Below the pieces are notes generated by a model. The model worked only from the letters and a program-made list of their open reading frames with translations, made no database searches and had not been told where the DNA came from. A stretch of DNA of 64,000 bases from contig NC_135561.1 in assembly GCF_964340395.1 (NCBI RefSeq), forward strand, positions 2,721,501 through 2,785,500. The letters are read 5' to 3'. How positions within the stretch are numbered: the first letter of the stretch is position 1; every line of letters begins with the position of its first letter. The translations under genes were made by a program, and so were the position numbers. Below are positions 1 through 12,100 of this stretch, in pieces. The DNA is from Glandiceps talaboti. Lineage: Eukaryota > Hemichordata > Enteropneusta > Spengelidae.

Positions 1-689
1 CTTGTCCAATATGTCATTTAGTCTATGTTCCAGTCGTGTAATTAAATCAACCGAAGGAGTACTACTTTGTCAACGTTCCCTTCATTTGTCAGTTGAGAAT
101 ATACTAACAGACTGGGCATTTTAAACTGATTCAATAGTTTAGTGTTTAGCAATAGGATAGCAGTCTAAGTAACTATATAGCTGTATGTACCTTTCCTTTC
201 TTTTCCATCGTGATTCCCATAAAATGTTAAGTTTTCAGACGTTTATCATTTATTGGAGGTATAGAATTTCTTTTCCTGTAAAAGAATATGGCATAACTAC
301 AATTTCACCTCTGTTTGTTTTCGCTAATAAACTTTAATGGAAATGAAACGTTAGCGAGTTAGGCGTAGTCTCGGTTGAAAAGCTTCGACGTTTTAATATC
401 CTGCCTGTCATTTCATAAGGTAGTCTGCAAAGTGGTACAGACAGTCTACAGATATGCAAGAAAGGAAATTCCAATAATAGTAACCAAAATTTTTAATGTG
501 TTGTCATTTTAAGTGTAAGGAAACGATTTCATTAGTTCATGAAAGCGACGTAGATAAACCCGGAACATAATGGAACCAGTAAGCTTACATTCGAATCAAA
601 TCATAATCATGTACGCATACTATGTATATAAACCATGATTGTGAAATACACAAGAAAGAGTATGTTGATCAAATACACAATGCATATTA
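1..689. other. Intron of gene A, nothing recognised
   Basis: AT-rich. I looked for the 68-bp exon that should precede the 1558 exon and found no acceptor-ORF-donor match here. Confidence 0.6.
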
Positions 690-1083
690 GGCGTAAAAAA
701 TTGTGTAGTTCAGATTATTCAATTTTAAAATACGTGCGGTAGGTAGGTAGCAACATTTTTTATTTTATTTTATTATATATTTTTTTCAAGTGTGAGTGGC
801 TAGTTCAGGTTTTCCATTGTTTCCCAAATGGTCTCTGTGTTGTTTATTTCTTCCTATCAGATGTACAGTCATTACAGATTGGAAGAATAAATTTATATTG
901 TTTTTTTTAAGTTGATGTCAGTTTTGGCACTTACTATTTCTCGCGAGACTTCACGATTTACGCGATTTTATTATTACTGCTGTTCTCCGAATATGTAAAA
1001 AAAATCCCACAAGGTTTAGGGTCGGCGTGAAAAACTAGGTGGGGTCGGGTAACTGGAACCAAACAACTTTTTTTTATTTGGCC
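690..1083 (+). mobile_element. PIF/Harbinger-like MITE, copy 1
   Basis: 394 bp, flanked by TTA at 687-689 and 1084-1086. Ends are ggcgtaaaaaattgtgtagt and, inverted, ggccaaataaaaaaaagttg, leading into the shared TGGTTC-GG part of the TIR. The interior shares ttccattgtttcc, tatcagat, acagattggaagaa, ctcgcgagacttcac and gaaaaactaggtgggg with the copies at 19418 and 24875. It lies just upstream of the 1558 exon of gene A. No coding capacity. Confidence 0.85.
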
Positions 1084-1557
1084 TTAAATGAATGTATGCA
1101 CTGACAGTAAGCTTATATCATATTAGAATTTAGATTAACACAGTATAATGCTCTACTCCCAATTATTGCTTTTCGTTTTAATCTCGTTATCACTTCACCA
1201 AGACATAATTATAATAGTATTCTATTGTGCATCCATCGGTCCATTTGATCTTTAGGTTCACCAATTCAATCGGAACGAGGTCAACTTCGCGTCAGAGTGT
1301 TGTGCACCAGTTCAGTTGCAAGTTTATTCATCGGCTACACGATGGGTGACTACTAAAAGCCTATCGCCGAAAATTGACTTTTCAAAGCTAACACCTACAG
1401 TGCAACTTTTAATCCACTTTTACTCGTATAGAAGTATACACGAAAGTGTGGATTTTAGAAAGCCTAACATGAAAGAGAAATTCCCGCGCTGCCTTTAGCA
1501 GACGACATTTAGCCTCTGAGAAATAAAATTATCATTTCTTTTTTTTTTACTCTTCAG

Positions 1558-1781
1558 GATTATTCAGTGACAATGTATGTAAGACAAATGTGGAATGATA
1601 CTAGGCTTAGATTCAATGCAACTAACGCAATCGTCATTAATGGTAGCCACAAAAATAACATCTGGGTGCCGGATCTGTTTTTTACAAATGCGAAAGACTC
1701 GTCAGTACACATGAGCACATCCACAAAGGAAAGCATGTTACTGAGAGTAACTCCTGATGGCGAAGTGTTGTACACAATCAG
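1558..1781 (+). CDS. Gene A exon: ligand-binding domain, loops D and A
   Basis: The acceptor is tttactcttcag and the donor is ag|gtaagc. The exon starts in phase 0 with Asp-Tyr and ends after two bases of a codon completed by the next exon (Arg). Length is 224 bp, close to the about 221 bp of the equivalent GABA-A receptor exon. It encodes YVRQMWND (loop D region) and [12 protein letters not shown] (loop A), then the conserved [15 protein letters not shown] strand. Several potential N-glycosylation sites are visible (NDT, NAT, NGS). A GTG and an ATG near its start are internal codons, not a start. Confidence 0.95.
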
Positions 1782-2976
1782 GTAAGCCCAAGGGGATACA
1801 TCTTTATACATGGATATTCATTCACACGCTGTACTTTCTTAAAGGGACACAGTTCAAAGGTGTGTATTGTGTTAAGTGATTGGATTAGTTTGATATTCAT
1901 ATTTTAATACTCCTTAATTTATTCTAATGTATTCCATCTACAGGGAAATGCTAAGTCTGTATTCAGACGCAGACTACATTTTGTCTTATTCCTAAAAAAA
2001 ATTTTCTGAAATATGTTTTATTTATATACTAGATAGTAGTGTGCAAATACATAACCTATAACATAAAATCTAATAGTCAGCATGTACAATGCACATACAG
2101 AACGCGCGCTACTCACTCACTGAGGATTTGAACACATCAAATTATAATCTAATATCATACGACTTTATATCATTCCATTTAGCATGGAGTTGGAAATAAA
2201 ATGTGCAGAGGAGCATAAAGTAAAATATATATGTACCTTCTAATAGTATAGAAATTATACGTTTACATCTCATTGGCTACATAACATTCTCTGCAACGAT
2301 TTTTATATAGATGCGATATTTTAACAGTTTAGTTTGGATGATTCTATTAAAACGTTCTCAAAATAGTCCAGACTAATAAGGTCATGGATATAAAAAAGAG
2401 TTTTCTTAGTCGATATATTGACCATCTTAACCTCCGGTTGATACCAGATGACAACATACGGGAGTCAAGTGTGTCCTTTTGAAATACATTTAGTCACGAA
2501 ATCTGAAATTAGCTCTTTCACACTATCTTAAAACTGACGCTAGCTCGTAGCATAGGGAATCTACTACATTGTGATATCTCGGAATAGTTGAAACTCGTCA
2601 TCATTAAAGCTGTCGACGTTTAATGATTTTGTGAAGTTTTTCTTTTATTAATTTTGAATAAAAATCTATAACTGTCGGTTTTGATTTAAGTGGAGTCCTT
2701 TCTCTCTAAGTATCCCAGTAGCTATAACAATGACATGAATATTGAAAAAAAATTGTTAGCTTACATTAAAAGACACCATGTCATGTAAAATGATATTCAC
2801 TCAAATAAAACGTCACGGTGGATAATGGGGTGTATGTGAAGTGAAAAGGTTTACTTTTCTAAACTATTCCCCGCCCTGGTAATATTTTATAGACTATGCG
2901 AACAACGGATTAGTTTGCTACCACGTATGCATACATACACACACACATACATACATACATACATACATACATACAT

Positions 2977-3007
<31 letters not shown>

Positions 3008-3233
3008 TATACATACATACATACATACATACATACATACATACATACATACATACATACAGACATACATACATACATACATACATACATACACACATAC
3101 ATACACATACATACATACATACATACACATACATACATACATACATACATACATACATACATACATACATACATACATACACACACGAATACATACATAC
3201 ATACATACATATATAGCCGCAAAATTATGAATC

Positions 3234-3283
<50 letters not shown>

Positions 3284-6200
3284 AATATAATGTAACCTAT
3301 AAACCGTGGTTGGGAAAACAATGTATATCACATGTTATATGCCAAAGGCCTATGTTTGGTGCTTTTAACGTCTTTGGAAGTACCCATATCCGACAAAACT
3401 CCGGGATATATCTATCGTGAAGCAACATCATTCGTTCAATTAAAATTTGCAGACTTATTACTTATCCTGCTGTCGGATGCAGACGTCGAGTAGTTTGCAC
3501 ATGATACGCATGGATTGCCATAGCCTAAGTTAAACCCACTAAGGTACACTGCAATACTTAATATCATTGACCATGTCAAATTCGTAGTTTACAGAGGCTA
3601 TAGGCTGATGTATAGATAAGTGACGTTTCTTGTTCATGTTACACAGCTCAGCTGTAACCGACTAAAACATTCCATGCAAAACATCCATTACCGCATTGTT
3701 TATCGACAAATATCGGTTTGGGCGTGTGTCTCGTCAGAGCTGCTATTGAAGACAGGAAAATTGAATTACTGCTACTGCTCTTTTGATGAGGTTTCAACAA
3801 TTTTCACTTCATTTCCATTACAATAGAAGCCGTTAAAGTAGACCTTGATTAATTTCATCAAATGAATTCATTCTTAAATGTAAGACTTCAATTGAATCTG
3901 GGTAGGTATTTTGTCATCATAGAGGGCGCATACTTAGTTTCGTCACTGGTACTGCACTGCTTACCTTTATTGTATAATCGTTTCCCGTTTCTCCCTTTTC
4001 GCTGGTATTTTTCCCATGGGGTATCAGAAACGTTAAGTCGTGATTCACTTTATGGTTTGTAAGGGAATTCAAACGTCTGCAGAGTGCCATTAATTTTGTC
4101 ACACACCGGAATGTAAACCAATTCGGGGACTTTTTTAAATCTCAGTTGCTATAGCTAATCCACGAGTATTATACACGTCCAATCAAATAGCAATAAACAC
4201 ATGCTAATGAAGGTCTTCGTCCTTACTACGAAATGAATAGTCGCGCCGTGAGACTAGTAAGTTATAAAGCGATCGTAAAACCATCAATACCAAATACCGA
4301 TGACATACAAATATACAACAGAACCATGTCCATGACTGTCATGTTTAGTGGTAAGCATTTTGTTTTTTGAATTTATAAAATCTATCATAACTACGTTATC
4401 TACGTTCTAGACCATTTACAATAATGGAACTAATATGAAATTGAGGTAGGGACTGATTTGAAAATGGAATTAATATGAAATTGAGGTAAATACAATTTAA
4501 TCCTAGTGTAATGTATATTAACAAGAATACCTACATATCAACATTTAATAACGTGTGATGATCAAAATATATATAACGTATGTTAAAGATATCATTCCTC
4601 AACATTATACTTACGTTCAGCCAAGGAAAATATGATTGACCTAGGAAACCTTTGTCACTACTCGTCTAGCGACTCGTAGTGATAGTATTTTCTGGTTTAG
4701 TGAAGGAAAATATTGGAAAATAACACAATTGTAACAGCATCAGTAATATCAAATACGAATTGTTGTGTGACATAGACGCGCGTTGTTGTGACGTAGAACG
4801 ACCAGAGTGTATATTCCATATTATTTTTTTTTTAACTTGGCTCCGTACATGGTATAATACCTATTTATAATACTCATAAACGAGAAAGAGTGACATTTCC
4901 CTCTCACAGGTCTTTTCGTCCCATCAAGACAAATATTGCATATTTTCATATCTACAACATTTATAGTACAAACGTGACTATGCTGTAATTATCCGACATC
5001 TCTTTTCGATCGTCCACACTCGGCTATAAAAGTATACATTTTCCCATTTTCGAGCCCCTACATGAACATTGATGACACAAATATGTCTCTAGACATCTTT
5101 TTTAGATATAAAAAACAGCAGTGAAAATACTGACAGAAGAGTGAGATGTTATCAGAAATCTTGTGGTTCACGTTTACTCAGCTGTTGTAAGGCTGGGCTA
5201 ACATTAACGACTTCTTTCGATGCATAACCGTGTAAAGACTGCAGTGATTGATGTGGCGATCAGTGTATAAATAGTACAGCGCCACGGGACTATCTCAAAT
5301 GTCGGTGTTAATTTATCATTAACGGTGATCTATATACAAAGCAAAGGAACATCTCTCAACTTCTGGAATTCACAAAGTGTCCTCTCGAGATGGGCAAAAT
5401 ACAAGTGATCATTCATGGTGTCACGTGTTTGACAGTTTCTCGCTAGAAACATTACGATGCAGGTCATCGCCATTGATAATGTACAGGGAATACATATTAA
5501 TATTTATTGATTGTAATCCTAGTTTATATCTACTACCAAGGGACCGCCCATTAGCAGTCCACTGCATGTGAAAGGCTCATGAAACATTTAAAGATACTCG
5601 TCAATCATTGGTCGTTTGAATCATTGAGGATCTCGATACACCTATGTTGTCCAATTTCAGTTGTTGTTTCAATAGATATTCATTGAATTACACTGCACTA
5701 GTATATTCCAAAACATATTACAGGCATAATAGTATTGATACTTTCTAAAACGTATCTTCACTCCACTCTGAGAACAGTCTGTGAACCCCTGTGTCGATAA
5801 ATGGTGCTATGCAAACGTTCAATAAATGCATGAATATTTTCTGTTCAATACCGATTCTTGATAGATGACAACAGTGCTATTCTGTTGTAATTTTTCAGTT
5901 TCTTCAATAATATTACTGTGTCTCGGGAAAACTGTATAATTATATGTATGCCTATGTGAGAATGTAGCGGCATAAAATGCATTTTGTTTACGTCATCTTT
6001 CGTAGATTAAGAGTGGAAAACAATATACATACATCCTTTGTAAGTTTTCCAAAAATGGTCATTAACAAACAAATTAATATCCATGTTACTGTAAATTGTT
6101 ACAGTTGTAAATTGAAACATTTTTAAGAATCCACATCCTTCACTTGACATGTTTTTTTTTTCCATTTTCCGCTTTTTCCCCTTTTCATCATATTGGCGGG

Positions 6201-8549
6201 CCTCCAATTTGGAAACAGTTTTCTTTTGAGTTCCGAGCGTGTGACACGCCATATGGAGGATATAGGCGGGGCATTGGTGTAATTACGTTTTCAGATTCCG
6301 GTAGAAATGGTTCGCACTCATTTCCGGCCAAACGTTTTGCTACAATTTTCCCCAATATTGCAACTCTCATGTTTAAATTGCATATTGCAAGGAAACACAA
6401 TTTAGGTCGGATATGCTCTCAGTCTCCCAGTCCTCAGTCCTCATGTTAGGGCATGAAATGGCAAGCCAACTAGTTTATTAACAGGGGAAACCTTCGTGAG
6501 GCATTTCATTTCTCAGGGACATAATCACGGCATAATCAGTGAAATTGTCGTTCTATCTGTTACTTAGAGGAATTTCATTTGGAAGTGCAAGATGGTTTCC
6601 ATGAAGATACGAACACTCGAACAAACGTATTACAACCAACCAACGACAGACAAGTATTTACAAACAGAACATGTTACAATTAGGGAAAGTAAACAAATGA
6701 ATCGAAGTGGCACTTGACACTGAATGTTGGAATTACAGACAAGTATTATATTCTATCCATTGATAAGAACACTTTTAATATCTTTTTACACAATATCGCC
6801 GAGACCCCTTCCATCAATAATGGAGATTAAGACACAACACTGTCTGAGGTTGATATATAATATCCCTAACCAAGATCAATAGGATTAATTGGACTGAAAG
6901 AACAATACTACATCGAGCCGTTCGTTTTTCTGTCCCTAAATAGTGTGGTCAACATTACGCACTTATATGGTATACCGTACGCCACTGGCTCCCCTCCACT
7001 GTCTATGCTGCAACAGACTACCTCCAAGATAGCATGGGGGTAGAGCCCGAGATAAAACTATCAGAGGCAATTTACCTTAGTCTAGAGGCTAGCCGTCTTC
7101 TGTAGTTGTCTTCCAACTTCCAAATTCTTTTCCAATAGTTCCAACGAGTAGCCTCAAGACTAGATCTACATTCGTGATCTGTATTTGAGAACAAATGGTT
7201 GTCGAAGTCTACTTTCCTGTTACCATCACTACAATCATCTCCGAGCGTTACGATCCATATCGTAGATGCATTAGGTTATCATTAGTTGAGAGTTCCTTAT
7301 TACTTTGTGTTCGATGTACTTTTTAAAGATATTTTTATGGCTCCATGGAAAACAGCCACTACTTTGTAGAAAGCTGATTGGATTCCAATAAAGAATAAGA
7401 ATATGAATAAGAGACTCGTTTTCAGCCACGCCAACTTAGTTTTGTAAGAAATATATAAAGTTCATTTCTCCATGTCCTCAACTCTACGTGGATGGAATTT
7501 AAATTTATCGGATGCTGGTGTTATGCCAGACAAAGGTGTTATCTTTAAATTATGTACTTTCGGATTAGTGTCTAGAGGTAAAAACGTGATGAAAAAAAGT
7601 ATTGCTTACGTGTTTCCCTTGATACCTTATACTCTTTCTTACTAGATGGTACAAACACCTTACAGCCCTCTTTTGAATGACAAATACGAGCGTACATACA
7701 TACATACATACATACATACATACATACATACATACATACATACATACATACATACATACATACATACATGCATACATACATACATACATATATACACATG
7801 TATAAAAGGATAGACACTCTGATAGGCACACATGCAGAGACCAACCATTTGTATAGCTTTTTGTGTAGTTTCAAATCGAACTGTTGTAGCATGACAGTAT
7901 GCTTCCTACTCGATAATCTTTGCACCTTATAATAACATATCATTGCAAAAGGAAGTAGACCATACTGACATGACCACGATTTCTGCTCCAATTTGAACGG
8001 TTATGATCCATCAGGGATAATATACACTCTAACTGACATCATCAAAATACTGTACCCATGGGCATACATGTCAAAGATGTCGTTAATAAGTTTTTTTTGT
8101 CAACGAAACTCTTTACAGACTTGGAGTAATTTTATCATGTCACATGAGTCTTGAGAACTTCCCTATGGACCAACAGGAGTGTAGCATCAACATCGAATCG
8201 TGTAAGTGGTAACTCTTATCATCTTTGCATCCACAGTAGTAATATACATTCAGGGATCAAATTAACATAATTATAAAGTAAGTGAGATAATTATGCAGAC
8301 CGTCTCCAAACTCTGATTTTATCAGTATTAATAAATTATATAAGGTTTTAATGCGTTTATGAATTCAAAAACTTATCTTACTTAGACGAGAATCACTTCT
8401 ATCCCTGGAGGACGTATTAGTACGGGGACTATTAGAATAAGAAAGAAATGTGAATGGTATGTCTTAGCGAAATAAAAACACGGTTAACACCCCGTACATT
8501 CTATATAATCACTACGACAATAATTGGTAGCTGCCAATATATGTGTGTG

Positions 8550-8606
<57 letters not shown>

Positions 8607-8878
8607 GTGTTTGTGTGTCTGTATATATATATATATATATATAGGAAGTCAGTGGTAAGATTTGTCCGTAGTACAGTGCTCGATACGTCTGCACGCAGAG
8701 CGGAGTATATGTTGAGGGTAGAAGAAAATCAAGTCGGGTTTTTCGTCTCTACAAGCCTGTTTCGTGAGTAAATCACTCGTCAGGAGATGTTGATGTACTG
8801 AAACATCTCCTGATGAGTGATTTACTCACGAAACAGGCTTGTAGAGACGAAAAACCCGACTTGATTTTCTTCTACCCT

Positions 8879-8969
<91 letters not shown>

Positions 8970-9116
8970 CAAAGTAGGTTGGTTTGAACTTGAGGTGCTT
9001 GGTTGTAACTCCGAGTTTCACGCTCGATGCGTTCATTCAAACCAACCTACTTTGATTATTCCCGCCCTGCTTACCCAAGCATCGAGCACTCTATTCTACG
9101 AGTTTGATACTATTTA

Positions 9117-9186
<70 letters not shown>

Positions 9187-12100
9187 GTGTGTGTATATGT
9201 GTGTGTACTTTTGCATTGATTATATTCACTGTTTTATAAAATTTCCATTTCCTAATCTACTATCCAATTACTTTCATCCTTCTATCTAACACCTATATAA
9301 TATATATGTATATTCACACTTTTTATTTGTCTCTGGCTTACATTGCTTACATTTTCTTTAGTTTCTTACGCTACAAACGATCTTGAATTGACATGGCTAC
9401 CTACTGATGCTGTTGTAGTTGATAAAAGTGTGCGACTACCCCAGTATACAATTAGTGATGTAGAATCGGAAACGAAAATTGGAGAATACCTTACAGGTAA
9501 AGAAAACCCATGTCGATACATGTCATAATATTGTCTAAATCAAGTTTTCGTCTCATCTGAAGATTTGTTCTGTGATAGGAGAACTAATTACTGCATGTTA
9601 GTGCATGAACTTGTCTGATTCGTGCTTCTAACGAGCAAGTAAATAAACAAACACACCGGTGCTTTTTCCTGGGTTGTGTAAATGTCTTGTGTACATGATG
9701 TAATGTTATATCATTTATGCCAGCAATTTATAGAATGTTGTAAATATGATATATATAATATTTAATACCCGATCCTTCACTTAAACCATTCGTATGGTGC
9801 TTCCCTAGTTAGCATATTGAGTGGTAAAGTTGAATGTCATTTCATGGACTGCTAAAATATGATGCTGCCAAAACCAATAACTATAGCGCAGGTGACAGCT
9901 GCTAATATAAGGAGAAAACTGGAGATCTTGCTACTGGTTTGCTCCCTTGACTGCCCACATATTGATATCGATGGCACTGCAGCTGTAACTAACACCGACT
10001 TCTACTTTTGATGTAGGTAACTTTGGTCAAGTTATAGTTCGGTTTAGTTTAGTGAGACAGATTGGATTTTACGTTCTTCAAGCCTACATTCCTAGTACAT
10101 TGCTTGTTGTGTTATCATGGTTAGCACTTTGGATGGAAATAACGTCTGCTCCAGCCCGTGTTTCGTTGGGTATAACAACAGTATTAGCTCTCGTAACACA
10201 GGGAACGTGGATACGAGGTCAACTACCGAAGATTGCCTATGTTACGGTAAATTTCAATTTCTCCTTCTGCCCCTCCATGGAGACACCGCCGCTATCCTTA
10301 TTCCCTATCAATACCTCCGTTTGTTTATATATCTACCCTCTTTTATATCTACCTAATGTAATAGCTCTGACGGTACTGCTTTTATCTTCCCAACACTCTT
10401 CCTCAGTTTGCAACTAATGTCAAATCTCCTTACTGTGTTTGTTTCATTGAGCCCTTTCTGTTAGCGGCATTTTAACACTGCTGTTCTGTGGAGCCTTTCC
10501 AAATATTTTCCCCTGTACAAAATGTAAATAGTTTCTTTCTAATATGAACACAAGACTTTCTATTATCAAATTATCTTTAATTAGCAACAGATATATACAC
10601 AATTATCGCTAAAGGCCGAGCTAGCTGCGCTCTCTTTATTGTAGTGAACATATAGACGAGTATATTAACCTTAATATAGGTAAAGTGTTAAGACAAATTT
10701 GTAGTTGTATCACATACATCTAATGTAAACTCCACATTGCCTGACCTAATTTGCATACTAAAGATCAAATCACATTCTCACAAGTATATTAGGAATTCAT
10801 ACCATCACTCACGTTCTAACTAATCTTGTTTAAGAAAATGTTTTAACCAAAATTATTTCAAAACATAGCCAACAATAATAGTACGAATAAGAAAAAAATA
10901 TTTACACATAAACAAATTATAAGTAGATCCCATCTTTGGTTCATTCATACCAAATATCTAAACGATCTGGTATTACATGTATGTATTTTGCAAGTCATTT
11001 GGTAAATTTACCGATTGCGCAGCTTTAGCCAATAGCATATACTTTCTTATCTTTGACAGGCAATTGACGTTTGGCTGGTATGTTGTCAGGTATTTGTGTT
11101 TGCCACTCTGATAGAATTCGCCTTGGTGTACTATATGCATGCCTATGAACAAGGCCAATATTCACTTCAAAGGGCAAAACGGGCGTCAAGAAAAGCACTG
11201 AAGTCTGGCATGAAGCAAACGGTAAACTTGTCTTCCAATATGTTTGTGATTTGTATTTGGTGCCATTTTATCGTGATACCGTCCAAGTCTGATTTGAAGT
11301 GTTCGTACTTTCTTATAACATGGGATGTTAAACTTCAGACCATTATACAAATAGTGGTCTGAGGTTAAACTTACAATAGGAATATTGCTTACGGCGGCCC
11401 AAAGATGACAAAGGAACAATACATTTGTGGAAGAAATAATTAAATTTTTGAAAGCAAAATATTCAGTACAAGGATAAAATATTTCTTTCATAGGACAAAA
11501 CATTATTTTTTTGGTTCAACATAGAAATATCAAAGCAAAAAGTTCAAATTTGTAAGACAAAACGTTTTTCCAAGAGCAGAACATTTATTGGCATAACAGG
11601 ATTTTTACCTTTTTGAGGCCCAAACTTTTTTCCCCAAGAATAAACTTTAATACTCTTTACAAAAATGTTACACCCCAAGAACAGACTTTGAAATTCCAAG
11701 TCAAAACTAAATTTGATGGTATGAGTTACTGTCGACAGTCGCTCGCGCCTTTTTTGCCCAAAGTTTTATCTAAACTCCGATCCCGCGCAACACTAGTCTA
11801 ATCGCAAATTGAGGGCCGAAGGCCCGAGGTCGAGGGCCGAAGGCCCGAGCGACTGTTGTCCCTTGCCGCATCTCCCTTGCTATTACTTATTCATGATGTG
11901 ACGTCATTTAATGGGGCGGTACTCTATCGTATAATTTGCATACAGTTCAATGTAAGGTTACTCAACGTGCAACACACGTAAACTGCAGCGCAAATTTGAC
12001 CTCGTAAATGCATTTTGATGGTCATAATCAAGTACTTTTTCCTTTCCTATCTTTCTTTGTTAAAGCTTGAAACCGCGCGTTTTTATAACATTCGTAAATG

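Larger units (their letters stand above)
8643..9120. mobile_element. Foldback element between (TA)n tracts
   Basis: Terminal inverted repeats of about 60-70 bp: the left has cgtagtacagtgctcgatac and gcagagcgga; the complement of the right has cgtagaatagagtgctcgat and gcagggcggg. Inside are two more hairpins (8706-8887; 8967-9057) separated by an (AT)n tract. It lies in the gene A intron between the 83-bp and 135-bp exons. Confidence 0.75.

Noticed and set aside
1261-1500. Candidate upstream 68-bp exon of gene A after the tttag near 1255
   Set aside because: The translation does not resemble the expected strand segment and there is no donor at the right phase.
1567-1785. Separate small gene starting at an in-frame GTG or ATG
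   Set aside because: It is the interior of a splice-bounded receptor exon; reading continues through the acceptor junction in phase 0.
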